This document shows, piece by piece, positions 45,311 to 59,056 of a stretch of 64,000 nt of DNA. The stretch's first letter is position 1. Every line of letters starts with the position of its first letter. The notes beneath the pieces were generated by a model, which saw nothing but the letters and a program-made list of their open reading frames with translations, did not search any database and had not been told where the DNA came from. Location: contig NZ_SMYO01000004.1 of the NCBI RefSeq assembly GCF_004358205.1, forward strand, positions 460,816 to 524,815, read 5' to 3'. This DNA comes from Bacillus salipaludis (GTDB taxonomy: Bacteria > Bacillota > Bacilli > Bacillales_B > DSM-18226). Both the position numbers and the translations under genes were made by a program.

Positions 45311-46252
45311 TTGTTGAAACCCGTGTATACCTCACCTGCACCTATTGTAAAAATCAAAAAACAAACTAGGTGGGACAAAATTGTCCCCCTCCTTTTTATC
45401 GCACCATGGTTGATTGGATTTTTAGCTTTTACATTAGGTCCATTGCTCTATTCACTGTTTATTAGTTTCTTTGATTGGCCGATTGTAGGTGAACATAAAT
45501 TTATTGGTCTTGATAATTATAAGACGATGTTTACCGACGACCCGTTATTTTGGGAATCATTATGGGTGACCGTAAAATTTGCTGGTTTATTTGTCCCTCT
45601 TAATCTCATAACCGCTCTCTTTCTAGCGATTTTATTGAACCAAAAGATAAAAGGACACTCTATATTTCGAACCCTTTTCTATTTACCGTCGGTTATCTCC
45701 GGAGTCGCGCTTGCGATGATTTGGGCTTGGGTTTATAACGGCGAATATGGAATCCTGAACTACTTTTTGTCACTAGTAGGAATAAAAGGACCGGATTGGT
45801 TAAACGATCCACATTCAGCATTGATTGCAATGGTTATTGCCAGTCTTTGGGGACAAGGGACAATGATGCTGATTTTCCTGGCAGGCTTGAAGGCTATTCC
45901 CCATGATTTATATGAAGCAGCTTCCATTGATGGAGCAAATAAAATCCAACAGTTTTTCAAAATCACGATTCCGATGTTAACACCGACGATTTTATTTAAT
46001 TTAATCACAACGATTATCAGCGCATTTCAACAATTAACCCTTGCTCTTATTCTGACTGGGGGTGGCCCGCTGAGATCCACATATTTCTATGCAATGTATG
46101 TTTACGAAAACGCCTTTAAGTATTTTAAAATGGGTTATTCCTCTGCTAATGCCTGGTTTATGTTTGTCATTGTCTTAATTTTAACTCTATTAGTCTTTAA
46201 ATCATCATCAGCCTGGGTTTATTACGAAGGGGAAGTTAAAAATAAATCGTAA
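45311..46252 (+). CDS. Sugar ABC transporter permease 1 (MalF-like)
   Basis: 313 residues, six TM helices. WLIGFLAFTLGPLLYSLFISF at the N-terminus and the EAA loop YEAASIDGANKIQQFFKITIPML are diagnostic of the sugar (CUT1) permeases. The start is a TTG (45311 or 45314) after AAGAGGTG. It forms the translocation pore with the next gene product. No ATPase gene is in the operon, so a shared MsmX-type ATPase is expected. Confidence 0.92.
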   Translation: MLKPVYTSPAPIVKIKKQTRWDKIVPLLFIAPWLIGFLAFTLGPLLYSLFISFFDWPIVGEHKFIGLDNYKTMFTDDPLFWESLWVTVKFAGLFVPLNLITALFLAILLNQKIKGHSIFRTLFYLPSVISGVALAMIWAWVYNGEYGILNYFLSLVGIKGPDWLNDPHSALIAMVIASLWGQGTMMLIFLAGLKAIPHDLYEAASIDGANKIQQFFKITIPMLTPTILFNLITTIISAFQQLTLALILTGGGPLRSTYFYAMYVYENAFKYFKMGYSSANAWFMFVIVLILTLLVFKSSSAWVYYEGEVKNKS

Positions 46253-46281
46253 TATAGAATACCGGGGTAGGGGAGTGCTTC

Positions 46282-47112
46282 ATGAAAACAAAAAGAAGAA
46301 TTGAGAAAACAACCGTTTATATACTACTTATCTTTTTTTCCTTGCTATTCTTGGCACCCTTTTTCTGGATGCTGACGACTTCATTGAAATCACAGCATGA
46401 GCTTTACCTTTTTCCGCCTAAATGGATCCCATCAAAATTCGAATGGGGAAATTTTAAAGAGGCATGGATGTCCCAGCCGTTTAATCAATTTTTTGTTAAT
46501 ACCGTCACAGTAACCGTCATGTCGACAATTGGTCAGTTGATTTCATCTTCTCTGGTCGCCTATGGTTTTGCACGATTTAGGTTTAAAGGAAGAGACTTTT
46601 TGTTTATTGTTCTGCTTGCTTCGATGATGATTCCTTGGGAGGTAACGATGATTCCACAGTATATGGAATTTAACTTCCTTGGCTGGATTAATACGTTAAA
46701 GCCGCTGTTTGTACCTTCTTGGTTTGGGGCACCATTTTATATTTTCTTAATGCGGCAATTTATTATGTCTATACCCAAGGAACTTGATGAGGCGGCACGT
46801 ATGGATGGTGCGAATCCATTTCAAATCTACTATAAAATTTATCTTCCTTTAATGAAGCCATCATTGATTCTAGTTGCCGTATTTAATATTTTAACCTGCT
46901 GGAATGATTACTTAGGCCCGCTTGTTTTCTTAAATGACCAAAGTAAGTACACATTAACACTGGGCTTAGCACAATTTAAGGGAATGTTTGGGGTTGATAT
47001 GGAGAGCATTATGGCTGTAACCTTCTTAATCAGTCTGCCGCCGCTCGTCTTATTCTTTTTTGCCCAGCGCTATATTGTGGAGGATTCCTCCAGGTCAGGA
47101 GTTAAAGGCTAA
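46282..47112 (+). CDS. Sugar ABC transporter permease 2 (MalG-like)
   Basis: 276 residues, six TM helices. LAPFFWMLTTSLKS, FFVNTVTVTV, MMIPWEVTMIPQY and the EAA loop LDEAARMDGANPFQIYYKIYLPLMKP identify a CUT1 MalG-type permease. GTAGGGGAG precedes the ATG. Partner of the previous permease. Confidence 0.93.
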   Translation: MKTKRRIEKTTVYILLIFFSLLFLAPFFWMLTTSLKSQHELYLFPPKWIPSKFEWGNFKEAWMSQPFNQFFVNTVTVTVMSTIGQLISSSLVAYGFARFRFKGRDFLFIVLLASMMIPWEVTMIPQYMEFNFLGWINTLKPLFVPSWFGAPFYIFLMRQFIMSIPKELDEAARMDGANPFQIYYKIYLPLMKPSLILVAVFNILTCWNDYLGPLVFLNDQSKYTLTLGLAQFKGMFGVDMESIMAVTFLISLPPLVLFFFAQRYIVEDSSRSGVKG

Positions 47113-47148
47113 AAGAATTGTGATGAGGATAAAGAAGAGGTGGATAGA

Positions 47149-48834
47149 ATGTTTGATATTAAAAAGGTTCCTTTCAGCCGCAATGGTTCATATATGGTCA
47201 TTTCACCCTTGCATGGAAAGGATGAACAACATCTTTATCTGAGAAATATCCGAAACGGGGACAATGATTTAGGTGAGGTTTTTCGAATCGAGGTTCTAGC
47301 TGATGGTCAGGTGGTACAGTATGCCCCGGTACTAAGCCCAAATTTTCTTCGGCTTGAGACAGACAGGGGATTTGCTGACTTCGTTATCAGTGAAGCAAAG
47401 GTATTGCAAATTCGAAGTGTTGGAGTAGGGGTCCGCCTAACTGGTATAACAGGGGCATATGATTATGCGGTTCCGGTTAATAATGACCGTTTTGAGGTCA
47501 ATTATTCAAAACAGGAAATCCGTTATATGATGACTCCTATAAAAGGCCAGCTTTTGATGGATGCACCCTTTCAAGAACAAAGATGCCTTAAGATCGTGGC
47601 TGATTTTTTGCCTGAAACACAGTCGTCGGAAATGGAATGTGCAATTGAAGAGTTTTTTACCGTGTGGAACGAGCGGGAATATTTACAATTTTCAAACGTT
47701 CTGGAATCTGTTCGAAATGAATTTCAAACTTGGCTGGATCACTCTCTGGAGTGCGATGTCAAATTGACTAATGGGCGGGAACTTGCAGCATATATCACGT
47801 GGTCTTGTATCGTTCAGCCTGAAGGGAAATTAACAAGACCGGCTATGTACATGTCAAAGAATTGGATGACGAATATTTGGAGCTGGGATCACTGCTTTAA
47901 TGCATTGGCATTAGCAAAAAAACAACCCGAATTAGCATGGGATCAATTTATGATCTTTTTTGAACATCAGGATGAGTCGGGAATGCTCCCAGATTTTCTT
48001 AACAATCGCTTTGCTTTATGGAATTTTACAAAACCGCCGATCCATGGATGGACATTAAAACAGCTAATGGAGAACCGTGACATAGTGACAAAGGGAAAAT
48101 TGCAGGAAGTGTACGAACCATTATGTAAATGGACAGAATGGTGGTTTAAATACAGGGATGATGATCATGACGGAATACCCCAATATAATCACGGAAATGA
48201 CAGCGGCTGGGATAATAGCACCATTTTTCATCAAGGAACACCGATTGAAAGCCCTGATTTATCTTCCTTCTTGATTTTACAAATGGAGACACTCTCTGAA
48301 ATAGCAGAGGAATTAGGGGAAAAAGAAGAGGCTCGGGAGTGGGCTAAGAAATCGAACGATTTACTTGACCGAATGATCCGTCACTTTTGGATTAATGAAC
48401 GGTTTGCGGCAGTGAAGTCCGGGGACCATTCAATCATTGAATCAGAAAGTCTTGTACTTTATATACCTATTATTCTAGGAAAACGACTTCCTGATTCGAT
48501 TCGGAAAAAATTAGTGGAGGGAATCATATCCAACGATTTTTTAACGCCATTCGGGCTTGCTACTGAAAAGCCAACTAGTGCTTATTTCCGAGAGGATGGA
48601 TATTGGCGAGGGCCTATCTGGGCTCCGACTACTTTATTAGTTTATAAGGGATTGGCCGATTCTGGGGAAACAGAATTAGCGCAGGTAGTGGCACATAGGT
48701 TTTGCAATATGGCAAACCAATCAGGAATGGCTGAAAACTTTCATGCCCTAACGGGAGAAAGCTTACGTGATCCAGCTTTTACATGGACTTCAAGTGTGTT
48801 CCTAATTTTGGCAAATACTTTAAATAGTTATTAA
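47149..48834 (+). CDS. Glycoside hydrolase of the (alpha/alpha)6 type, GH63/MGH1-like
   Basis: 561 residues from ATG 47149 (AGAGGTGG upstream; the GTG at 47140 overlaps that site). An N-terminal beta domain of about 200 residues is followed by a helical barrel with NIWSWDHCFNALAL, DESGMLPDF, NDSGWDNSTIFHQG (candidate catalytic acid) and YWRGPIWAPTTLLVYKGL. These motifs are typical of GH63-related enzymes acting on alpha-linked gluco- or mannosides. No signal peptide, so it acts on imported sugars in the cytoplasm. The substrate linkage cannot be assigned. Confidence 0.8.
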   Translation: MFDIKKVPFSRNGSYMVISPLHGKDEQHLYLRNIRNGDNDLGEVFRIEVLADGQVVQYAPVLSPNFLRLETDRGFADFVISEAKVLQIRSVGVGVRLTGITGAYDYAVPVNNDRFEVNYSKQEIRYMMTPIKGQLLMDAPFQEQRCLKIVADFLPETQSSEMECAIEEFFTVWNEREYLQFSNVLESVRNEFQTWLDHSLECDVKLTNGRELAAYITWSCIVQPEGKLTRPAMYMSKNWMTNIWSWDHCFNALALAKKQPELAWDQFMIFFEHQDESGMLPDFLNNRFALWNFTKPPIHGWTLKQLMENRDIVTKGKLQEVYEPLCKWTEWWFKYRDDDHDGIPQYNHGNDSGWDNSTIFHQGTPIESPDLSSFLILQMETLSEIAEELGEKEEAREWAKKSNDLLDRMIRHFWINERFAAVKSGDHSIIESESLVLYIPIILGKRLPDSIRKKLVEGIISNDFLTPFGLATEKPTSAYFREDGYWRGPIWAPTTLLVYKGLADSGETELAQVVAHRFCNMANQSGMAENFHALTGESLRDPAFTWTSSVFLILANTLNSY

Positions 48835-48860
48835 AATTTAGTGTCGTAGGAGGTTTTACA

Positions 48861-49640
48861 ATGTTAACTCAAGATTATTTTGGTTTGGAAAATAAGGTGT
48901 GTGTTGTAACGGGGGGCGCTTCAGGAATTGGCCTTGCAACTGCCACACTTTTGGCGGAAGTAGGAGCTAAGGTGATTCTTTTAGACATTAATGCGGAAAA
49001 CGGTGAGAGAGCAGCATCTGATCTTAAAAATAAAGAAAATCAGGCAGAGTTTGTCCAATGTGATGTAACGAAATCAAGTGAATGTGAAAAGGTACGTAAT
49101 TATATTGAAGCAAGTTACGGCAGAATTGATGTTCTTTTTAACAATGCCGGGGTGATTCGAAGAAAGACAGTGGTTGATTTGGAAGAGTCCGATTGGGATT
49201 TAGTATTAGATGTTTCCTTAAAAGGAATTTATCTTCTCTCAAAATATTTAATTCCGCTTATGGCGTCCGGCGGTGGAGGCAGCATTATTAATACTGGTTC
49301 GGGATGGGGAATAAAGGGTGGAGATCAAGCGGCTGCCTATTGCGCAGCGAAGGCTGGAGTAGTGAATTTAACAAAAGCAATGGCAATCGACCATGGCCCA
49401 CAAAATATTCGTGTGAATTGCATTTGCCCTGGTGATACCGATACACCGTTATTAAGGGACGAAGCCAAGCAGCTAAATCTAAAAGAAGATGCCTTCCTCG
49501 TATCATCTGCTAAAGGACGGCCATTAGAAAGACTGGGTACACCAAGAGATATAGCAAAGGGAGTACTTTTCCTTGCAAGCGACCTATCATCTTGGGTGAC
49601 GGGTACAGACTTAATTGTAGATGGCGGAGGATTGGCTTAA
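48861..49640 (+). CDS. Short-chain dehydrogenase/reductase
   Basis: 259 residues, classical SDR: cofactor motif TGGASGIG, CDVTK, NNAGVI, a serine in NTGSGWG, YCAAK active-site Tyr-Lys and the C-terminal SSWVTGTDLIVDGGG. The aspartate after beta-2 (LLDINAE) suggests NAD(H) preference. Probably oxidises or reduces a sugar-derived alcohol or keto group. AGGAGG precedes the ATG. It sits between the glycosidase and the decarboxylase-like pair. Confidence 0.92.
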   Translation: MLTQDYFGLENKVCVVTGGASGIGLATATLLAEVGAKVILLDINAENGERAASDLKNKENQAEFVQCDVTKSSECEKVRNYIEASYGRIDVLFNNAGVIRRKTVVDLEESDWDLVLDVSLKGIYLLSKYLIPLMASGGGGSIINTGSGWGIKGGDQAAAYCAAKAGVVNLTKAMAIDHGPQNIRVNCICPGDTDTPLLRDEAKQLNLKEDAFLVSSAKGRPLERLGTPRDIAKGVLFLASDLSSWVTGTDLIVDGGGLA

Positions 49641-49693
49641 CTTTTTTTAAAAATAAAAAAATAATAGATTTAAGATTACAGGGAGGTAAGATT

Positions 49694-51082
49694 ATGGCGC
49701 AAAAAGTACATCCTTATATACCGAATATGGTGCCAGAAGTACAAGCGGAGATGTTAAAGATAATTGGAGCCGATTCCATCATGGAATTGTACTCCTGTAT
49801 CCCGGAAGAACTTCAGCTCAAAGGGGAATTAAAGCTGCCGCCTGCATTAACAGAATATGAGCTGCGGCGGCATATTGAAGGAATTCTTAATAAGAATACC
49901 AGTACAAAAGAATATTTAAATTTCTTAGGGGCCGGCTGCTGGCAGCATTTTGTTCCTGCTGTATGTGATGAAATCAATCAGCGCTCTGAATTTTTAACCG
50001 CATATGCGGGGGAACCCTATGAAGATCATGGACGATTCCAGGCCCTTTTTGAATATCAGAGTCTAGTAGCAGAACTAGTAGATATGGACGTTGTCAATGT
50101 ACCGACATTTGATTGGGGACAGGCGGCAGCAACATCGATTCGAATGGCTGCGCGCATTACCGGAAGGAAAAAAGTATTATTGGCAAAGACCGTTGCTCCG
50201 GAACGAAGCAAAATTATCGTCAATTATGGTACACCGGAATTGGAATTTGAGTTTGTTCAATTTGATACCAAATCGGGAGCATTGGATTTATCGGATTTAA
50301 ACGCAAAATTAACGGATGAGGTGGCTGCCCTTTATTTTGAAAATCCTTCCTACCTTGGATTTATTGAGGCACAAGGGTCGGAGATTTCTACTTTATTAAA
50401 AGAAAATCAAACCTTGATGGTTGTTGGGGTGGACCCAATTTCTCTAGGAGCTCTTGCACCACCAAGTCATTATGGTGCGGATATTGTTTGTGGAGACCTT
50501 CAGCCACTCGGCATGCATATGAATTTCAGCGGCGGTCAGGCAGGCTTTATTGCAACTCATAATGATGTGAAATTTGTAAATGAATATCCATCCCGTTTAT
50601 TTGGAATTGTTCCAACCGTAAAGGAGGGCGAATATGGTTTTGGCGATGTAGCATATGACAGAACCTCTTTTGCCTTAAGGGAAAAAGGGAAGGAATCCGT
50701 TGGTACCCAGACAGCCTTATGGGGAATAACCGCAGGTGTCTACCTTGCGTTACTTGGGCCTTATGGAATACAGGAAGTAGGCCAAACGATTATGCAGAAC
50801 AGTCAATATGCTGTACAGCAGTTAAATCAAATTCCTAGTTTATCAGGATCGCGATTAGATTCACCATTTTTTAAAGAATTTATCGTTGATTTTAATCAGA
50901 CTGGCGTCACTGTTGAAGAGATTAATCAAAGATTAGTAGATCGGAAAATTTTTGGAGGGAAGGACCTCTCAAAAGAATTTCCGGTGTTTGGTCAATCAGC
51001 CTTATTTTGTGTAACGGAGGTCCATACGAAAGAGGATATTGATTTTCTAGTTCAATCCCTAAATGAAATCTTAACGAAATAA
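49694..51082 (+). CDS. Divergent glycine dehydrogenase subunit 1-like protein (GcvPA-like)
   Basis: 462 residues from ATG 49694 (GGGAGG upstream). Overall it follows GcvPA: YIPNMVPEVQAEMLKIIGADSI, LNFLGAGCWQHFVPAV, SEFLTAYAGEPYEDHGRFQALFEYQ, YGADIVCGDLQPLG. Key family positions differ from the canonical subunit as I recall it: FDWGQAAATS instead of YDGGTALAEA, and LREKGKESVGTQTAL instead of RREKATSNICTNQAL. No gcvT or gcvH is nearby. It forms a pair with the next gene and may be a PLP decarboxylase of altered specificity within sugar catabolism. Confidence 0.8.
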   Translation: MAQKVHPYIPNMVPEVQAEMLKIIGADSIMELYSCIPEELQLKGELKLPPALTEYELRRHIEGILNKNTSTKEYLNFLGAGCWQHFVPAVCDEINQRSEFLTAYAGEPYEDHGRFQALFEYQSLVAELVDMDVVNVPTFDWGQAAATSIRMAARITGRKKVLLAKTVAPERSKIIVNYGTPELEFEFVQFDTKSGALDLSDLNAKLTDEVAALYFENPSYLGFIEAQGSEISTLLKENQTLMVVGVDPISLGALAPPSHYGADIVCGDLQPLGMHMNFSGGQAGFIATHNDVKFVNEYPSRLFGIVPTVKEGEYGFGDVAYDRTSFALREKGKESVGTQTALWGITAGVYLALLGPYGIQEVGQTIMQNSQYAVQQLNQIPSLSGSRLDSPFFKEFIVDFNQTGVTVEEINQRLVDRKIFGGKDLSKEFPVFGQSALFCVTEVHTKEDIDFLVQSLNEILTK

Positions 51083-51101
51083 CAGAGAGGAGCTTTTATT
51101 C

Positions 51102-52676
51102 ATGCGAAGGATAGAGCGTATAAGCAAAACTCGTGATTTTCATCAGGCTAAATGGAATGAGCCCATTATTTTTGAACTTCATCAGCCAGGAGAAAAAGGA
51201 GTCGAATTGCCTCCGGTTAATGAAAAAATTGCTGCAGCAGTTGGGGATGGAATATCGGCAATACCTAAGACCATGCAGAGAAATCAAAAAACTAGTCTTC
51301 CTGAAATTGCGCAAGCACGTGTATTGAGACATTATTTAAGATTATCGCAAGAAACCCTAGGATCTGATTTTAATGTGGAAATTGGCCAGGGAACTTGTAC
51401 GATGAAATATATTCCGAAAATTAACGAATTGTTAATTCGTGACCCGAAAATCATGGAGCTTCATCCGTTACAGAATGTTGATACGGTTCAAGGAATGCTG
51501 GAGATTTTTTATAAATTGGATCTTTATATGAGAGAAATTTCCGGGATGGACTGTTTTTCATTCCAGCCAAGCAGTGGAACACAGGCGCTTTTTACAATGG
51601 CATCGATAGTTCAAAAATATCATGAAAAAAGGGGCGAGGGGGATCAACGTGATGAAATTATCACCACCATTTTTTCCCATCCATCCCAAGCTGCAACGGC
51701 AGCCGTAAAGGGCTATAAAATTATTACCCTTCATCCAGATGAAAATGGTTTCCCGGATATTGAAAAATTAAAAGCAGCGGTTTCTGAAAGAACTGCCGGT
51801 TTTGTTGTTGCAAACCCGGAGGATACCGGCATTTTTAACCCATGGATTAAAGAATTTACCGACATCGTTCATCGAGTGGGCGGGATTTGCTTTTACGATC
51901 AGGCGAATGCAAACGGGCTTTTAGGAATTACCAGAGCGAAAGAAGCCGGTTTTGATATGTGTTTCTTTAATCTTCATAAAACTTTTGCTGCACCGCATAT
52001 GTGCGGCGGGCCAGCTACGGGTGCATTGGGAGTAAAAGCTGAATTAAAAGAATTCTTGCCGGCACCAATTGTGGAAATGGTAGGTGGAAAATACCTGCTT
52101 AATGAAGATTTGAAGCATTCAATTGGAAAGGTACGCTCCTTCCACGGTGTAGCGCAAACGGTTTTACGTGCCTATGCATGGATTCGGGCACTTGGTGCTG
52201 AAGGTCTTAAGGAAGTCGCAAAAATTGCCGTTTTAAACAATAACTATATGTATCATAGGGTATTGGCAATCCGCGGTGCAGGTGCACCGTATGTTAAGGG
52301 ACACCGTCTTGAACAGGTTCGTTACAGCTGGGAACAGCTTACAAAGGAAACGGGTGTAACTACAGAAGATGTAACGTTAAGAATGACTGATTTTGGCCTC
52401 CATTACTGGACTAGTCACCATCCCTATATTGTCAAACAGCCATTCACCCTTGAGCCGACAGAGTCTTATTCAAAAGAGGATTTAGATGAATATATTCATT
52501 CCTTAGAGCAAATTTCAAAAGAAGCATATGAAAATCCGGAAATTGTCAAATCTGCCCCGCATAATAGCACTATACACAAAATTGACGAACAAGACTATTT
52601 GGATAACCCGGAAAAATGGTGTATTACTTGGCGCACGTATTTAAAAAAGACAAAAGAATTTGACTCTGTTAGATAG
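51102..52676 (+). CDS. Divergent glycine dehydrogenase subunit 2-like protein (GcvPB-like)
   Basis: 524 residues, somewhat longer than typical GcvPB. N-terminus PIIFELHQPGEKGVELP, FSFQPSSGTQALFTMASI, ANPEDTGIFNP, YDQANANGLLGI and the PLP lysine in FFNLHKTFAAPH. The loop after the lysine is MCGGPATGALGV where canonical GcvPB has GGGGPGSGPVGV, and the segment after residue 390 departs strongly (YWTSHHPYIVKQPFTLEPTES). AGAGAGGAGC precedes the ATG, 19 bp after the first subunit. It likely forms a heteromer with that subunit; the reaction is inferred to be an amino-acid decarboxylation or related C-C cleavage. Confidence 0.8.
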   Translation: MRRIERISKTRDFHQAKWNEPIIFELHQPGEKGVELPPVNEKIAAAVGDGISAIPKTMQRNQKTSLPEIAQARVLRHYLRLSQETLGSDFNVEIGQGTCTMKYIPKINELLIRDPKIMELHPLQNVDTVQGMLEIFYKLDLYMREISGMDCFSFQPSSGTQALFTMASIVQKYHEKRGEGDQRDEIITTIFSHPSQAATAAVKGYKIITLHPDENGFPDIEKLKAAVSERTAGFVVANPEDTGIFNPWIKEFTDIVHRVGGICFYDQANANGLLGITRAKEAGFDMCFFNLHKTFAAPHMCGGPATGALGVKAELKEFLPAPIVEMVGGKYLLNEDLKHSIGKVRSFHGVAQTVLRAYAWIRALGAEGLKEVAKIAVLNNNYMYHRVLAIRGAGAPYVKGHRLEQVRYSWEQLTKETGVTTEDVTLRMTDFGLHYWTSHHPYIVKQPFTLEPTESYSKEDLDEYIHSLEQISKEAYENPEIVKSAPHNSTIHKIDEQDYLDNPEKWCITWRTYLKKTKEFDSVR

Positions 52677-52722
52677 GCGGTTTTAAAAGGTTCAGTAATG
52701 AATGACAAATGGGGGGCTAAGA

Positions 52723-54012
52723 ATGAGAAGGTACCTTTCTATTATGTTAGCAATTGCACTGATTTTACTCGCTGCGTGTTCAAATTCAGCCAGTAATGAG
52801 GGAACAACCGGTGATGCGAAACACCCATCAGGGACAATAACGATATGGGGATGGGACGTTGCAGCAGCAACGATGAAAGCCTCAGTAGAAAAGTTTCAAA
52901 AGAAATACCCTGATGTAAAAGTGAAGGTAGAGGATTTCAACAGCTCAGATCTTTATGACAAATTAACGGTGGGTCTAGCAGCGAGAGGTTCTGGCCTTCC
53001 CGATGTTGTTTTAATGGAAGATGAACGAATTCCAGGCTATGTCCATCAATTCCCTCAAGGTTTTTTAAACTTAAGTAAGCTCGGATATGGAAAGTATAGA
53101 GATTCTTTCAACCCTGCAAAGGTTGCTGCAGATCAAGATAAGGAAGGAAACTTTATTGCCGCACCATGGGATATCGGTCCTGCAGGAGTTTTCTACCGTG
53201 TCGACTATTTTAAAAAGGCGAATGTCAATCCAAATTCGATCAAGACATGGGATGACTATATTGCAGCTGGCAAGAAAATTAAAGCAGCAACTGGTGCGAA
53301 AATGCTTCCAATCGATATTCCAAATTATGATGGCGTCTTCCAATTGATGATGCAGGAGCAAGGACTTTCTTATTTTGATAAGGATGGAAAAACCACCCTT
53401 CAATCTAAGGAAGCCATCCGGGCAATGGATGTTATTAAAAAGCTTCATGATGAGGAATTAATTCTTAACAACAAAGGCTGGGATGGAATTGTAACGGCCA
53501 CTGTAAACGGCAGTGTTGCGACCGTTCCTTATGGAGTTTGGTATGCAGGGTCGATTATGGATCAGGCGCCTAAATTAAAGGGAAAATGGGATGTATTTTA
53601 TTTACCAAGCTTTGAGGAGGGCGGAAACAGGTATGCAAACGTTGGCGGATCTTCCTTATTGATTCCGGCGACAAGCAAAAATCAATCCGCTGCCTATTCC
53701 TTTGTTGACTTCTTTACAACAGATAAAGAATCTCAATTATTAGGCTTTGAAAAATATGGACTTTTCCCTTCGTTAAAGGAAACCTATAGTGCGCCGCAAT
53801 TTACCGAAAACAACGAGTACTTTAATAATAGCCCGATTTTCAAAAAATTTGCCGATATTGTCGATCAAGTTCCACGAATTAATGTAAATGAATACTTATC
53901 AAAAGCAAGTACCCTAACTAGCAACGCGCAAGCAGCGATACTACTGGAAAATAAATCTGTCAAATCCGCATTGAAAGATGCCGAGATTCAATTAAAAAAT
54001 GAAGTAAAATAG
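52723..54012 (+). CDS. Sugar ABC transporter substrate-binding lipoprotein 2
   Basis: 429 residues from ATG 52723 (GGGGGG upstream; the ATG at 52702 lacks a site). Signal RRYLSIMLAIALILLAAC with lipobox LAAC, then a family 1 sugar-binding protein: TITIWGWDVAAATM, YPDVKVKVEDFNSSDLYDK, LPDVVLMEDERIPGY, FIAAPWDIGPAGVFYRVDYF. Only distantly like lipoprotein 1, so the operon probably takes up two different glycosides. Confidence 0.92.
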   Translation: MRRYLSIMLAIALILLAACSNSASNEGTTGDAKHPSGTITIWGWDVAAATMKASVEKFQKKYPDVKVKVEDFNSSDLYDKLTVGLAARGSGLPDVVLMEDERIPGYVHQFPQGFLNLSKLGYGKYRDSFNPAKVAADQDKEGNFIAAPWDIGPAGVFYRVDYFKKANVNPNSIKTWDDYIAAGKKIKAATGAKMLPIDIPNYDGVFQLMMQEQGLSYFDKDGKTTLQSKEAIRAMDVIKKLHDEELILNNKGWDGIVTATVNGSVATVPYGVWYAGSIMDQAPKLKGKWDVFYLPSFEEGGNRYANVGGSSLLIPATSKNQSAAYSFVDFFTTDKESQLLGFEKYGLFPSLKETYSAPQFTENNEYFNNSPIFKKFADIVDQVPRINVNEYLSKASTLTSNAQAAILLENKSVKSALKDAEIQLKNEVK

Positions 54013-54085
54013 AAACACTTTTGGGATGAGAGGGGAGTTCACTCCTCTCATTTCTATCATATTTGGGTGTCAGGGGGGAGATACA

Positions 54086-55000
54086 ATGGCTCAGACAGAA
54101 AAGGTGCAAAAAACAGTAGCGGCCTTTCGTGTCAATGCGAAAAAAAATATCGTCACACCTAAAACTGCTCCATACTTTTTTATTGGTCCCGCATTGCTAT
54201 TGTTAGTCGTTTTCACGGTTTATCCGGTAATCTCTTCGTTAATTTTAAGCTTCCAAGAGGTTCGCGGTGTAGAGAAGACGTTTGTGGGTTTTGCAAATTA
54301 TTCGCGATTATTTCATGATCCGATTTTTTACAAATCATTATTAAATACATTTGAAATTTTGATCGTTCAAGTTCCAATCATGCTGTTCCTATCCTTATTG
54401 ATTGCTGTAGGACTCCACTCTTCAATGGTAAAGGCAAAGGCATTTTTTCGAATTTCTTTTTTTATGCCAGCAATCACAGCATTAGTCGCGGCATCGATTG
54501 TATTTATGATTCTATTGGATGAACATTTTGGACTTGTAAACTATTTTTTATCCTTTTTTGGAGTAAAGCCTGTTCATTGGTTAACCAGTCCTTTTTGGGC
54601 AAAAGCTTCTGTGATTCTAGTCATGACATGGAGATGGACGGGATACAATATGGTTATTTTTTTAGCTGGTTTACAAAATATCCCTTCCGAATTATATGAA
54701 GCTGCCAGTATAGATGGAGCCGGAAAGGTAAAGCAATTCTTTATGATTACCATTCCACAGTTAAAACCAGTGTTTATATTTACAGTGGTGATGTCCACGA
54801 TTGGGACGCTTCAGCTCTTTGATGAACCATTTATTTTAACCCAAGGGGGACCAAATAGTGCAACAATGACCATTACTCTTTATTTATATGAAACTGGCTT
54901 TAAATTTTTTGATTTTGGCTATGCATCAGCCATTGCCTATGTCCTAGTGGTGATCACGGCCGTCATTTCTTGGATTCAAATGAAATTGGTAGGTGAGTAG
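54086..55000 (+). CDS. Sugar ABC transporter permease 3 (MalF-like)
   Basis: 304 residues from ATG 54086 (AGGGGGGAG upstream; the frame is open further left but lacks a site). FFIGPALLLLVVFTVYPVISSLILSF and the EAA loop YEAASIDGAGKVKQFFMITIPQLKP define a CUT1 permease with six helices. Partner of the next permease and of lipoprotein 2. Confidence 0.92.
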   Translation: MAQTEKVQKTVAAFRVNAKKNIVTPKTAPYFFIGPALLLLVVFTVYPVISSLILSFQEVRGVEKTFVGFANYSRLFHDPIFYKSLLNTFEILIVQVPIMLFLSLLIAVGLHSSMVKAKAFFRISFFMPAITALVAASIVFMILLDEHFGLVNYFLSFFGVKPVHWLTSPFWAKASVILVMTWRWTGYNMVIFLAGLQNIPSELYEAASIDGAGKVKQFFMITIPQLKPVFIFTVVMSTIGTLQLFDEPFILTQGGPNSATMTITLYLYETGFKFFDFGYASAIAYVLVVITAVISWIQMKLVGE

Positions 55001-55005
55001 AATAC

Positions 55006-58916
<3,911 letters not shown>

Positions 58917-58926
58917 CCAGAGGATT

Positions 58927-58951
58927 CCCAACATCAACTCTCGATGTTGGG
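58927..58951 (+). terminator. Terminator of the sugar operon
   Basis: CCCAACATC / GATGTTGGG with loop AACTCTC and TTTTTC tail, directly after lacZ. Confidence 0.9.
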
Positions 58952-59056
58952 TTTTTCATTTAATCGAACTAATTGGAATAAAAAGATTAATTGCTTTATT
59001 TTTGATAAACAATCATTATGAATAGATAATCATTTGAATTGAAAGTAGGGATTTTT

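Noticed and set aside
49641..49693. Possible glycine riboswitch before the GcvPA-like gene
   Set aside because: Only 53 bp lie between the genes, too short for the aptamer, and no conserved elements are seen.
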